In this document: positions 13,601-28,600 of the stretch, one piece after another
How positions within the stretch are numbered: position 1 is the first letter of the stretch
Layout of the letters: every line of letters begins with the position of its first letter
Source of the DNA: Brachionus manjavacas
Lineage: Eukaryota > Rotifera > Eurotatoria > Ploima > Brachionidae
Reading direction: 5' to 3'
NCBI GenBank assembly: GCA_019054805.1
Contig: JAHQIY010000013.1
Location: forward strand, 806,001 to 870,000
Length of the DNA: 64,000 nucleotides
Translations under genes and position numbers: made by a program
Notes under the pieces: generated by a model
Database searches by the model: none
Told to the model about the DNA's origin: nothing
Seen by the model: only the letters and a program-made list of their open reading frames with translations

Positions 13601-16600
13601 TTGTGGAAAATTCACTTAGGCGTTACTAAGTTAATCGAGTTTAGCCTAGCAATTAAAAATCTAAACAAAAAGCAAAATTTGTTTATGAGAGACATGTGCC
13701 TCGATGAAACAATAACAAAAAGATTAAAAATTGACACGCTGGTGTCACGTTAAAATTGATATTTTGAAAAATTGCTCATTTATGGCTTCTACAGTGAAGA
13801 AAAGTCCTAGAATTTTTTTAATTTTTAAAAATTGGTTAAAAGAAAGACCGAAGAGTTGAAGTCTTTTTAGCACTATGAATTTAATTCACAAGATCCAACA
13901 CCGGATTGATCAAGTTGAGCTAATAAATGGCTGTTAACTTACTGCTTCAAATGCTCTAGACTGCCCAGCAGGTCGCACCAGACGCGGAAAATTAAAATTG
14001 GAAGCGGAGCTTATAAAAAAATGGGACGCCTGGAATTTTTTTTACCAGTCGAACTGCCGGGTATTTACTTGATGAGGCAACAAGAAAATAACCGATACTA
14101 ATTTGCATTAGTAGACTAATAACAAGCATTGTGGTAAAAAGATTGCACAGTTATTGCCATGAAATTGTATTCATGGAACATTTAAAATTTCTACTATCTA
14201 AATAAAAGCCTAACACAAAAATTTTATTTTTTATTTTTAATAATTAAATGTGACATGCAGACACAGATCTCAGCAAATATAATATAATATAATATAATAT
14301 AATATAATATAATATAATATAATAATTTTATATTGCAGCCAGTGACAATTTAGGTAGTTAAAACACTGTTAAGATACTAAATTAAAGAATATTTCTTAAT
14401 TAGAAAATATTTTCACGCGTTAACAAGCATTATCAAAAATTTTATCTGTAATTTTTTAATAATCTATATTTTACTCACGGCATTTTGAATTTTAGGATCA
14501 ATTTTCGATGCTTAAAATAATCAAATCAATTTTTAATTATTAAATAAATTGTTTTTTCAACTTTAAAAAGTTAATCGAAGCTACTTTGAATGCAAAACAT
14601 CGGTGAATCCTCCCCGAATCTCTAATCCTTCATCTAAAAAACATACTGCTTATCCCAATTTGCCTACAGCCTTGAAAACCTAGCTCTCAACTGTGGGACC
14701 AACGCCTCTCTTGATCTCTCACAAAGCAACCTTAATCAGACAAATTGTTAACCTTCGACCAACATGTCACATGTTCAGAGTGCTCAAAGTATTGAACAAA
14801 TTTAGCTTTGAAGAGCTTTATCTCTTCTCAAGGCTTTCTTTCATAAACTCAATCAGATCTAACCAACTTGCATTCGATCTGTGACTCAGTGTGTAATTTG
14901 TGATTGTGTAACTTAGCACTTTAGAAATATTTAAATGACTTTGGTCCAAGCTTTGCTATTAAATCTCTAATTGTCTTTTATTTTTCTATTTTACAGTTAC
15001 TTCTCCACAATGGTGGTTAATTCAACTAAATAAATAAATATCCTTCCTAGCATCTAAGCCGATATTGTCAATAAAAAAAATACTTGATTAACTTTAAAAA
15101 TAGAAACTTATTTGAAATTGATTCTTTACTTCCTTGCCCAAACGATTACTGTTTATCCCAGCCATGCTTCAATTAAATATAAAACTAAAAATAAAATTTT
15201 TTTTTTATTCTCAGATTGAAAGAGCTTAGATTTAGAAGAAAAGAAATAAAATGGCTATCAATATGGTTTTATCTTGGAATTGCTGACAAGCTGCCCGTGA
15301 GGGTAATTTTTCTGAGAACCGTTGCTTATTAAACAATAAATTCCACTAGAGATTAGATGGAATCGAATTACAAAAATACCTAGATGAGCGTTGAAAAGTA
15401 TTTGTAGGCAATTGCGTCACCTGGTGGTAATTAAATTAGATGCGACGATCAGCATGCATCAATTTAGTTGTCGCTAGAAAATCAATAAAAGTTTTAATCT
15501 AAGATTCAGAGGGGAAATAAGCAAACGAAATAACCGGGTTACGGTTTCAGATTAAGTTTTAAATAGGCGAATTTTAATATGATTAAATAACACAATCGGA
15601 TCTATTAATTAATCAAAAAAACAAACAATCCAATCAATGGTATTTTGTGTAAATATAGGATTTGATGCATAATGACAGTGAGATGAGAGAATTTTAATTG
15701 ATTTTCATTTTTTGTTTATTCTATTAAACAACTCTTCCTTTGTTTTCCTAAAAGTCATTGACCATAAACAGGCCCCTCTTGTGTATAATTAGCTTTTTCG
15801 TCTCCACTTTGAAAACTCTCGACAACAAAATCTAATTGAAAATAACTCCAGCTTTATTCTTACCAAATTTCATCACAATCGATAATTTCTTTTCCTCTTT
15901 AAATAAATATCAACACATACAGCTGTTCGACACTCAAAAACACTCAAAACATTCACAGAATAGCAGGCATTAAAATTCTAGAGGATAAATTTAGAGAACT
16001 AAATGAAAATACTTATGCGATTCGATTCAGAACAAAAATCCATTAATTAATGATTTAATAAACGAATACAAACTATTTAAAAGAGGTAAAGAATATAGAA
16101 ATATGTTGGGACAGGACTGAGTCATTCTATTCCATTGGTTGAAAGACTGGTGAAAGAATACAAAGAAGGTTTCGAATCAAGATATATTGAATGCCCAACT
16201 CCATTGTGTAATTGCTACCTTACTATTTCTTCTTTTTATCCAGAAACTTGAACTATTTAAGCATGTGTCACATGTAACAATCTTTTCCAATTTATGTCTT
16301 TTCAACTTTCATTTTTTTTGCTTATTAACTCTATTTTGATTCTTTTTTTTTTCTTTTTTTTTTATCTAATTTTATTAACTTTAATTTTATTTTTAACTTA
16401 TTCTGAAGGAGCTCTAGCTCGGTACAGAAAACAAATAAATAAAATAAATAATAATATAAATGATCACATTAGTGATGAATTCAAAATATGTGCTGGCGTT
16501 CCTCAAGGATCAGTTTTTAGTCCTTTTTTATCTAGTATATTTATCAATGATATTCCTAAAAGAAATAAATCTAATAAGAACAGTGGCTTTTCAAGTGGAA

Positions 16601-19600
16601 AATGAAGAACTGATCTGATTGATTAAGTGAGAGATATGTTTGGACAGGACTGAGCCATTCTGTTCCATTAACTGTTAGACGGGTAGAAGAATATAACAAA
16701 GGTTTAGAATCAAGATACATCGAGTACCCAACTCCATTGTGTAATTGCTACCTTACTATTTCTTCCTTTTTTCCTGAATCATCAAATATTCAAAAATATG
16801 TATTCGGTTACTCTCTATCAAAATTAATCTAATTTTAATTTTTATATTTATTTACTTTTTAACTTATATCATTTAAACTTTATTTTTTTTCTTACTTTTT
16901 ATTTTTATGTTTTTTTAAATTTAATCTGAAGGAGCTCTAGCTCGATACAGATATACAAATAAATAAAAAATACTAATTTATATCATTTAAACTTTATTTT
17001 TTTCTTATTTTTTATTTTTATTTTATTTTACTTAACTTTTTTTAATTTTTTAATTTTCCTTTTTTTTATTTAATCTGAATACAAATAAATAAATAATATA
17101 CTTAAATTTGATACTTTTCTTGGTAACCGAAAAGGGTAACAGTAAAAGAAAAATTGCCCAATTTCGTCTATTTTAATCGTTTTTACTTTATTTTTATTTT
17201 ATCTTACATTATTTTTTTTTGTAAATATTCCATTTTTTTTTTTCAGTTTTTTTCTTTCCTTTTTTCGTATTTAAAAAAAAAACTTAAAAAACAATGAAAT
17301 ATTTTTTCTTTTTTTTTTCTAAGGTACAACTTATGAGATGATAATTTTATTTTATATTTTCTTTTTGTGTTTTTTGGAATATTTTATATAACTTTGAGCG
17401 AAAGCTCAATTTAAATAAAGCTATTTATCAATCTGTTCGAATAATTGTTAATTTAGTAGTCTATTTTTATCAAGCTCTTTAGAATTAAAAGTAGAAAATT
17501 GAACAAAAAATCCGTCTCAGGTTTAAAAAATGGTCGTTGAGCATAGAACGACTAATAAACGTCTATAAAGTACTAATCATGGAATATGTTCCACAATTAC
17601 TACTAGCAAACGAGGAAAATATTGAAATACAACATAGTGTACAATACCAAGCATTACAAATTTACTAAAAGGGAGTCCTAGGTGTTCAGATCTTTTTCTA
17701 CACCATCTTAGTCAAATTTTCTACACCATCTTAGTCATCACGTAGTGAAAAGTACTTGGAAAAAAATGTGTTAAATGGTAACTCTCTAATTTTAGAACTC
17801 ATCGAAAATCAAACCGTATCAACCAAAATAAAACTCCTCTAAAATATCTCAATTGACATGTTTAATCTAAAAAAAAAGTGAACCTTTTTTTACCTTTTTC
17901 TTATTTTATTCTTTCACTTGTAAATATTACAAACTGAATAACTAAACTAACAACTAACTTGAAGGCAGAAGAGTTCGCTCAAGCCTTCTTGGCTCAATTA
18001 ATGAACTATTAAAGATATTGAAAAAAAAAATTTAGATTAAAAGATTAACAAGATAATTTGGTGATACTAAGAAAAAATTTAAAAGATATTTCAATAAAAT
18101 TTACGTCTATGTGCCGATTTGAATTCAAATATTTGGAAATATTTTTCTTTACAAACCTTTTATTGTAACACAATAAAATTCATTTAATCATTTCAATTTT
18201 TCTTTATCCAAATTCTTCTTTTGTTTGACAGAAAAGACGAATCTTATCCAGTACTAAAATTTAATAAATAAGTTTGAATTTAATTAATTACTCGAGACTA
18301 TTAAGACAAAAAATATTAAACTGTACAATACTGTAGTATAATCGACTGATGTACTGTAGCGAATGTTGGCGGAAGAGTGAATCTGACAAGAAAAGCCTGA
18401 ACACATTCCACACTAGATGCCTGAGACATATTCAAATACACGAGAACAATTTCAGAGCCATTTATTCAATGAAAAAGATTGCGATGGCTCGGGCATGTAC
18501 CTAGAATGAGAGAAACACGGATACCAAAAAGAGCTCTTCAATAACCAGCAGTAACATGGAGGTCAACAATCACGAAATAGATCACCGAAATGGCAATGAC
18601 ATAGGGACAAGCAAGGGTAAAGACAAAAGATGGAGGGTTTAAGAACGAATAGCTTTTGTGGCCTTTTTGACATTCAGCTTGTAAAATTGGTAAACATAAT
18701 TTGTTTTTGGTCATTACAAATGTCTCAATTGGATATAAAAGAGAGTGTTGGTTGTAGTGTTCCTGTCATTAGTCGGTGTTTTAATAAAAATATAGAAAAC
18801 TACTTTAATTTTTCATTTAGAAATAAATATTAATTAATTTGATAATTTATTTTTTCGTCCAGGTAAAAATTTTCACGATCAGTTCTTTTTTTTTGCGAAC
18901 AGTAATTAATTTACCTGTTCGTGAAATGTAACGAACATTTATAGTCAGGTTTATAAGACCCAAAATGGACTTGAGTGGAAATCAAAAGTAATGACCATTT
19001 GCTCTAATGTGTAGGGACAAGTTGGATGTGACACCCAACTCTGAAATGCTTAGAAGAGAGAATCGCTTAAGCTTGTAGATTTTTTTTGTTACCTCATTCT
19101 ATTTTTATTTTACTTAACCATAGCCTAGAACGGCCGATTTCCAAAAATTTACTTATTTTGAACAAATAAAGAAGAGGTCAGAAAAGAACCCTATTTTCAT
19201 TCATTCCAAACAAAATATGCTCCAAGGCACAAACAGTGAAAAAGAAAAAAAATGAATGTATTTTTTTAATGCTATTTTTTCTAATAAATATTTATATTTT
19301 TTAAAATTACTTTCTCTTTAATTTTAAGCCAAAATTTAAAAACAAAAAGACTTGACTTAAATTTCAAAAAATTAAAAAAAAATATTTATAAAGAATACTA
19401 TGAATTTCTTACCATTAAAGACAAAAAATTATTTTCTGTCAAATTTTGGAATCTTTGTCTTGCAGAACGCTTGTAACGTGTTCCCAGTTTTACAAGAACC
19501 ATTAAATTTTAAAATATTCAAGTCACTCAATTAAAATAAAAAAAAATCAAAATTTCAGAATGATAAAGAAAAGATAATGTGTTACACTCAGGTATGGGCA

Positions 19601-22600
19601 CTATTTTAGGGCCCGTAATTTTATTAAAAATTAAACCCCAAATTAGAGAAAACGGAACAAACTTTCTAAAAAAAGATAAAATGTTTAGAAAATATCAAAC
19701 ACAAATATGAATTATAGACATGAGATAATAATGGAATTTATAAATAGTTTTCTAGCTAATCTACCTGTCTATCGATGTTCGAATATTTTACAGACGTTTG
19801 AGAATTTAGATATAAAATAGAAGATCGCTTGATATTAATTAGCGCAACTATGCTATGGTAATATCAAGCGGCGAGCTTAATCGTAGCGTAAAGTTAAGAC
19901 TTTAAATTTTAGCAGATTAGTTAGAGCCTTGAGTTGTATTCGGCATTAAATGAAAGAGATAAGCACCTAAATGCGTTTTTCCTTAATCTGAAACAGAGCT
20001 CGATAAGAGGTGAATTTTAATAATTTGCGATACGCGCTGAGCTCCAGACTATTCTCAATTTTATTATTTAAAATAAAAAAAAATTTATTTTTGGTCTTTC
20101 GATCAAATATAAGAATAATAATTAAGGAAAATTTATTTTTTATTGTTCTTATGGATTCAATTTCCTGTATTTATTACGTTATAAACATTTTGGTAATTAT
20201 TGATCAAATTCCACGAATTGTTTAGATAAATGATATTTATCTACTTTCTAATCTAAATAAAGTGTATTTAATTAAAATTTTTATAACCTTAGCAAGTGAA
20301 TGTCAGTTTAATTAGGACACAGTTTTCATACCAGTATAAGTTCAGCTAGCCGGAAACTACACAATTTGGTAATGGGTTTCCGTTTCATTTTTTAAATGTC
20401 CTCTTTGGTATTTTTGTTTATGCCTCAGGTCACATGGGCTAAACGAAGCATATTTTTTAAAGAGAATTAATTTTTTTAAATGATCAATAAAAATTATTAA
20501 AAAAATTCTATGTAATTTTTAATTTATTTGGCACTTAATGCAGAGGCTAATTTTAAAATCCGCCAAATTCTGGAAAAAAAATTTAACTATGCAAAACTTT
20601 GGATTAGTAATAGTATAAATTTTGTGGGAGAATTGAGTCTCCAAGTAGTGCCCCACTTTAACAGCCTTAGGCCAATTTTTTTTTAAATAAGTCATTTTTA
20701 GGTAACTTATTTTTACATAGTTTTAAAATAACCTTTTTTGAATATCCTATTTTTTTGGATGCAAGAGAATTTTTTAAAATGTTTTAAATCAGTAGCTTGT
20801 CAATTCTTTTTTTAAAAATGCTCGTATTAGTGACGCTCTTAGTCACTTCATCCAGTGTGTTCCAATTTCCTGCAGTCCGGTTAGTAAAAAATTTAAATAT
20901 GCAAAACTCTGGATTAAACTGCTTAACATGAAAGTATGTCTATTGTACTGTCATTTTTTATTTCCAAAAAACATCTTGGCTGAAAATTTTTTTTTTGATT
21001 TAATAAGAATAAAAATGAAAAAAAAAATTGTTTGTATTACTTGGACATGTCTTCAAAATTTCAAGTCTTTTCCTTGGTTTTCTTCAATTCCAATTTTACC
21101 ATCACTTAAATCTAATTCTGCTATAAAGTTGCTTAGTTTCGTACTGTTCGTTTTTATTCAAAATCTGAATCTGTTTCTTAAATTTGATTCCGGTATGTTC
21201 TTTAGGGTAAAAATGGAGTAAAGACTAAAAAATTTTAATTAAACTAGGATAATTTTCTAAATTTAGATAACGGAGTTCTTTTTCCTAAATTTCTAAATTT
21301 TTAATATAAATTCCAACTTTTATCTTGTGTTTTTTATTTTTACCTTGAATCTTTTGGATAAAAAATTTTTTATTTTTTATAAATGACCTTCAATTGATTG
21401 TTCAAAAATTTTTGTAATTATTTTCCTCAGCACCAGCTTTTCTAGCTCAAGCCTCATTTTCACATCGTCATCAATTCATCTATTCGGAAACTGAATAATC
21501 TGAACACGGATTTCCGTTTCGAAAAGTTAGGTCAAAGATTCGAAAAGTTATGCATATGGAAACTTGCAAGTGATTACCAGTCACTAAGGTTTCAAGTCAC
21601 TGCAGAATGGTCAATTTTTTAGCTACGATAATGATTAATAGCTCAAATTCAAGAGCGCAAATAGTTCTACATGATACAATTTACAGGAGTCAAAAAAGTT
21701 AAAAGTACAAGATTTTAGGCGACTTCGAAAAAGAGCAAAAAACCCATTTTTTTCACGTTTTTCAGATAGGTTTTTTGCAATGAATTTTTCGAATTATGGA
21801 AAACCGAAGTTACCACTAGATAGATCTTGAAATTTTCTTGCCTTTGGCTTTTACAGATCAAAAAAAGGTCAAAGATTCGAAAAGTTATGCACATGGGAAA
21901 CTTGCAAGTGATTACCAGTCACTAAGGTTTCAAGTCACTGCAGAATGGTCAATTTTTTAGCTACGATAATGATTAATAGTTTCCATGTCCTCAATATGTA
22001 ATTTTATTTTATTTTATTTTAAACTCTTTTACTTGATCTAAACCAATCCTGCAACAAAAAAAAAATAAAAATTGCGATTAGATATATTGAAAAAGAGAAT
22101 AACAGGGTACACATTTTTAAATGTCTGACTTTTCACGGAAAAAAGAAGAAATAGTTAGGTAGATTCTCAACAGAAAGATTTTAATTTTTGATTCTATAAG
22201 TTGTTTATTAATTTGAAAATATTATTATTATTTTTATTTGTATATCTGTACCGAGCTAAAGCTCCTTCAGATTAAATTAAAAAAAATTAAAATAAAGTTA
22301 AACAAAATAAAAATAAAAAATATCAGTTAAATTTTGTTTTTTACAATCATTCTTTAATTAATAAATTTTATACAGAGTCAAAACGGCCCATAAAAAATGT
22401 GTACGACTAAATGAAAAAGCCGGACTTGTTTAAAAAACCAAAAAATGTACTGATAAAAAAATACAATTTATTAATCAAAAATAAGCAATTAAATTTTAAC
22501 ATAAACAAGCTTTAAATATTATTTTCTCTTAAAAAAAATTATCTAATCTACTTTGTGGCATAACGGTGTCTTTTATAAAATCGAAGAGCTTTAAAATAAG

Positions 22601-25600
22601 ATAAATTTTCAAAATCTTTAAGCAATCATTATATGAAGCCGGTTTGGGAACAGGCTCTTTAGATTCCTCAAAGCCATTTAAAATTAAATGAGAAAGTGTC
22701 AGTCTGATTATTATAGTCTTTATATAAAAAAATTTAAAAGGATATAATTCCTAGTATGATATTTCACATTTGATTCGGTAATAAAATTCAAATAGCAATT
22801 ATCGATTTTCTAGGACTCAAAAACAATTTGAATATAAATTAAGCGAAACTAATTGACTTTTTTTCCTATATTAATCCTTGATTATAAATTTACTTGATAT
22901 CGGGATTCGAGTCCTAAACGAATAAAACAAGGGCATAAATCAATTGGCACTAGAGACAACAAATTGCTATTTTTAATCATGCCTCAAAATGATTGTGTAA
23001 TTGCTTTTTATGAAACATTAAATGTTACTTGAGGCAAAAAGAATTACTCTGAAGATTCTTGAAATTTTCTCTTTGAAGTATTTGGGAAATATCGATTGTT
23101 AATTTTTTTAAAATTTTTCAGATGCTTAGGTTTTAAATTAACTAGGTTGTAAATGAGATCTTGGATCATTTTAGACCAAATTTGAGTCAAATCTTTGCTT
23201 TTCTTTTAAAGTAATAAAATCAGTTCAAAATATCTGAATTATCGGACTGCTAATTTCTTAATAAAAAACTAATAAATTAAAACAACTTTTTCATTAAAGA
23301 TTATTATTAATGTTGAGCAAATATTCTTAAATAAAATTTTTGATGCTTTTTTCTAAGCTAAAATATTCAAAATTTTATCTTTCTATCAAATAATCCAACT
23401 CTTAATAGTTTTTATTAAAAATTTTGATCATGATCCTAAATTTAAAAGTTGATTTATAATAGAACACAAATTAGTTAAATTAAAATAAATTTTTTTAAAG
23501 GTATGAACTAAGAACATTTGACTGAAAGGAAGCACAAAGATCCGTTCCAAAATGCCAGGGTATAGCCCGAACTTTATTTTTAATAAATAGATAATAATTT
23601 ATGCATTCAAGTCAATTTAACTCACCGCAAATTTAGATAGAATCATCGCTAATTTTGTAATTGAGTCCCTTTTTTATTTAAAAAAAAAATTCGATTTTTT
23701 TTTTTCACAAAATCAGCTAAACATATCAAATACAGTGAAAATATTAAGTTAAAAGTTAACTAAAAAATAAAAATTGAGCAAAACTATATTATCTTTTAAA
23801 TTATTTTTTGACACTAATTGTCTTCTTTTTTTCTAAAAACTTTGAGTAAAAAATCCTATCTAGACTCTAGGGCATTTAAGGTAAATGTGAATGACCACTT
23901 GAGCGAAGAATACCAAATAATTGCATTTATCCCTCAAGGCTCAGTTAATAACTTTTTTTTATTTTATTTTTTATTCCGAAGCTGTTTTTAATTAAAAAAA
24001 TAATAAAAAAATTCAAATTTAACTGATTACTTATCTCAATTTAAATTAGAAGTTTTTTTTCAACTTATTTGTGTTCTGTACCGAGATAGAGCTCCTTCAG
24101 AATAAAATAAATATAAAAATTAAAAAGACATATAGTGTTAGAAGTTTTGTTGAATTTTTTTCAATATTATTTATTTTGCCATTATTTTACTAAATTAGTG
24201 AAATAAAGGAATAGATTACTAACACAATGAATAATAATTGTCGAAATCGAAAAATTTAACATTTAAACTAGATTTTTTTATAGAAATTTTAAAACACTTT
24301 TTTTTAAAATCTGAAATAGATAAATAAGTACATGACTTTATATTGAAATTTTCATATAAAGTGTTGACCCATTCGTTTTTTCAGAAATTTATCTAATAAT
24401 ATATCTAATAATAAAATAAATCTAAAATTAAGCAAAAACCAGGTCTTATATGCTAAAAAAGAAGGATGGCTCTCGCTTTAAGCTTCAAAACACATTGGAA
24501 GAACGCGACCTGGGCATCATTCTCACGCCTAATTTTAAGTTCAGCTCACAGTCCGTTCATGTCGCATCAAAAGCTAACCAAGTTCTAGGAATGCTAAAAA
24601 ACACATTCGTATCTAGGGATGCAGAACTATGGGCCTCACTCTATCGCACCTACATTCGTCCGCATCTGGAGTTTTCAGTGTCGGCTTGGAACCCGTACCT
24701 CAGGAGGGATATAAACACCCTTGAAAAAGTTCAGAGAAGAGTAACGAGAGTCCCCACTGCCACATGGAGTACGCGAACAGACTTGAGCGGATGGGTCTTA
24801 CATCTTTGGAGACAAGACGACAACGTGGTGACTTAATTCAACTATACAAAGTCAGCAGGATTAAAGATGACATAACGTGGCACAACGAGCCAAATTGGTC
24901 GGCTCCGAGAGACACGAGGAGAAGTCAACTACGGCGTAAGATCGTGGCATCTTGTCAGCAAAGACACAACTTCTTTATCAATCGGATAGCTAATGCATGG
25001 AACGAACTGCCAGACGACATAGTCGCAACTGAGGCCGTGGGCTCCTTTAAAATCAAATACGACCATTATCAAATAAGGCGACCGCTTTGAGGGGCATCTC
25101 TATGAGTTATCTCGCCACGCGGTCTTACTACTACTACTACTACTACTAAATAGTTTAGATCTAGTTGATACCATGTCAGTATTTAGACTTTTATTGATGG
25201 TATTGATTTTCGTCTTCAATGTGTAGAATTTGATATGCCTTAGAGTTTTGTTTTGCATTCACTGATACTTTTTGGACTGAACTTAAAAGTGGGATGAATA
25301 AGTAGGAAGAAAATAAATAGATAGTTGGAAATTGGCTTTGTTTTTCTTTAACTGAATTAGAGGAATTTGTGGATAAGAATTATTAATGCTCTCATACATT
25401 GGCAAAGTCTATAGGCTATGGAAACTATAACTCATCTTTTAAAAAAAATTCAAACACTTATTTCTCATTTTATTAAGCTTGTTACCCTGAATTTCAGAAG
25501 TTGGACGCTTGCGAACTGCTGAATTCGTTTAGCACTAAGCTCACATCTTGACTTAATTATAAGCTCGTGTTCTTGACATGATCATAAAGGTATAAATAAG

Positions 25601-28600
25601 AATTTCATTCTTAGAACTTCAGAACTTTCAATAACTTAAATATAGTGATAATTTTGATTTTTTCTCCCTTGTGACAATTTGCCATGATAATTTTTAATAT
25701 CACAATTTTGACTATTTCCAAAAAACTGACTGAAATCGGTGATATAGATATTAAAAGAATTACAACATGAAGCCAGAGGATAAAATTTTTCTTCATTGTG
25801 AGAATCATGGCATTAGCTAAATAAAGCGTTTAAAAAATGGAAAAATAAAGATGACAAACATAATGTAAAAAAAAGGCTCTCTTCCGTAGAAAATATGGTT
25901 TGTTTTTGAATAAAAATAGAAAAAAAAACTTTAGACCCCATTTCTAGTTCATGTGTACTTTAGAGAACTATTAGCTAAACATATTGAAGCTAAAAATATT
26001 ATCCGTAGAAACTGAGTCTTCTAAAATTAAAGCCAGCGATGAATTTTAATTCTAAATTGAAATATTTAATTAGCTCTAGTCGATTTTATCTCGGCTTTTA
26101 TCTCCTGCCTGACTGACTGAATCAAATGAGCTAGCTTGTTGAGTTTAGTGTGTCAAAAGCTTATGCGAACATTGCTCCGAATATATTTATATTTTAGAGC
26201 TTTATATTTCAACAATGGACTTAAGCTTTTGATTTGAAGCAATACAAAAAATCTTGTTTAATATCTATTTCTTAAGAGTTTTAATTTAATATTTTGTTTA
26301 TCTTTGTTGTTTAATACTAGTCGAAATTGGGTGAATTTGGCCAAACTATTGAGCAATATTGAACAAACAATAATGTAAACTTCTAAATCCTTTGCAAATA
26401 TCGTTTGATATGCAATGGATTAGAGCCAACTTGTAGAACACAAATTGCTTATTCTTGTCAAATAAATCATAAAATGCACACACACACACACATATATCTC
26501 TGCTTAGTTTACTAAACTTGTCAAACTCAATTTGATCGAATCTTTGATCACTTAAGCAATAATCACTCTTCCTTGTTTGATTTGTTTGGCAAATATTTAT
26601 CTAGAAAAAAGAAAAACTAAGAAGCCTCGTCAAACTAAATCACCAAAGACGGCTATCCTATTCATTTTGTTCTAATGTTTTATTAATTACTGTATATTTG
26701 AGCATCGATTTACGCTATTAATGTATTCTAAATGTTCGTCCGTGAATCGGACTTTTTGTACTTAATTTAAATGACATATAATCCTATGTGGTATTTTATC
26801 TCAACGTCCATTATAAATCATACTTGACATTTTAATGTGCGATCACTTTAGAGAATCGTAGAAGAAACATTCGCTCGTGAATCGCTTTATGCATCAACCA
26901 TCTGCTTACAATAATCCGAGCCAAATTCGTAAGCTTGTAAGCAATAAAAAACAAAGATTAAGCTGAATATTTTGAATTTTAATTCCATAATAAAAGTAAA
27001 TGTCTTTTAGCTTTTAAAATAAAATGTCTCTATTAATTTTATCAAAGGCTTTGCTTGCATCAATGACACATCCATATACTTTTCTTTTTATGTTATTGTA
27101 ATAACTAATTGTCTCTTTAACAGTAAAAATAGCATGAGAACATGAGCCATTTTTTTTAATTATGAAGTAAAAATGAAGCAGAAAAATATTTTTTCTTAGA
27201 ATGCTTGGCTAAGCAAAATTTTGATCTGCTCAGATCTTAGGAACAAAATGCTCGGAATTTTTGAAAGTTTGAGCACTACAAACACGGAACCTATGGACCG
27301 ATTATTGTTTGTAGCAGTTTTACACTGTAAAGACCAAACTCAAAAAAAAATTTTTTAGAAAGCTAAATTACTAAAAATCTCTTGTAAAATTTTGATAATT
27401 ATTATATAATCTTCGATTTGAAGGTTAATCAACTGACTGATTAGCGCCTCATTTTTTTGAATTGATTATTAAAAAAAATATTTATATATAATAAATAATA
27501 TAAAACTTTTCATTTTTATTTACAAAATTGTATCATTATTTGCTGTCTTACATTTTACTTTTTCATTTTTAATTTTTATACATCGCCAGAATTGGCTCAA
27601 AATGAAATAAATAATAATAATAATAATAATAATAAATAATATAAAAATTGAATAGAGTTATTAATTTGATAGTTATTTGAAAAAATTTAACAACAAGTTA
27701 TTAAAGTTAAATAATTCAATTTTATAAAAAAAAATCTATTTTAATCGAGTTAATATTGTTTAAAATTGAAAGCTTTAACGTTGAAAACTTCAACATTGAT
27801 CTCTTGATCACAAAGCAATTTATTAATCTTGAGTAAAAAATAATAATTTAAAAACGCTTATATTTTATTCATATGACAAATTTTTCTTTTATTAACTGAC
27901 AAAATAAAAATAAAAAGGATAACAAAATTATAGAAGCTACTGACAATTTTTTTTATAATAATATCAAACACTTTTTTTATGACAAAAAGTAGCAATAAAA
28001 TAATGAAAAATATTTAAAAAAAAAAGGGGTGCATAATTTATTTATTACGAAAACAAAAAAAAAACTCAGATGAAAATTAAAAAAATGAAAGAAAAAAGAA
28101 TTAAATTATTATTTTTTATTTTATCCTTTTTTAATTAATTTATTCCAATAAACATAATAATTGTCAGTAAATTCTATAAATTAGTCTATACTTTGTCAAC
28201 AGTTCCAAAAATAGTAGCCATTTTAAAAAAGGATTTATGACATCCTTTCTTAAATTCTATGTTGAAATGAAAAAAGACCTTGCTTTTCTAAAGCGCTATT
28301 TATTTCATTTAAGTTTGCTTCAAGCTTTTCATTTAAAAGTTTTATCATAGAAGACCAAACTCAAAATAAAACTATTTTAGAAAGCTTACTTACTAAAAAT
28401 TTCTTGTTTAACTTCGATTATTACTATTTTATGTTTTAAATTTTAGTTAAATGAACAAAATAGAATAAACTTTTAAAAGTGTGATAGAGGACATAATACA
28501 ATTCTTTTCAATTCCAAGTTTAAATACAATTTAATTAAATAAAATCAATTATTGGTAAATTATTTTTTGATTTTTTCTTTTAACTTGACTGTTAAATGAA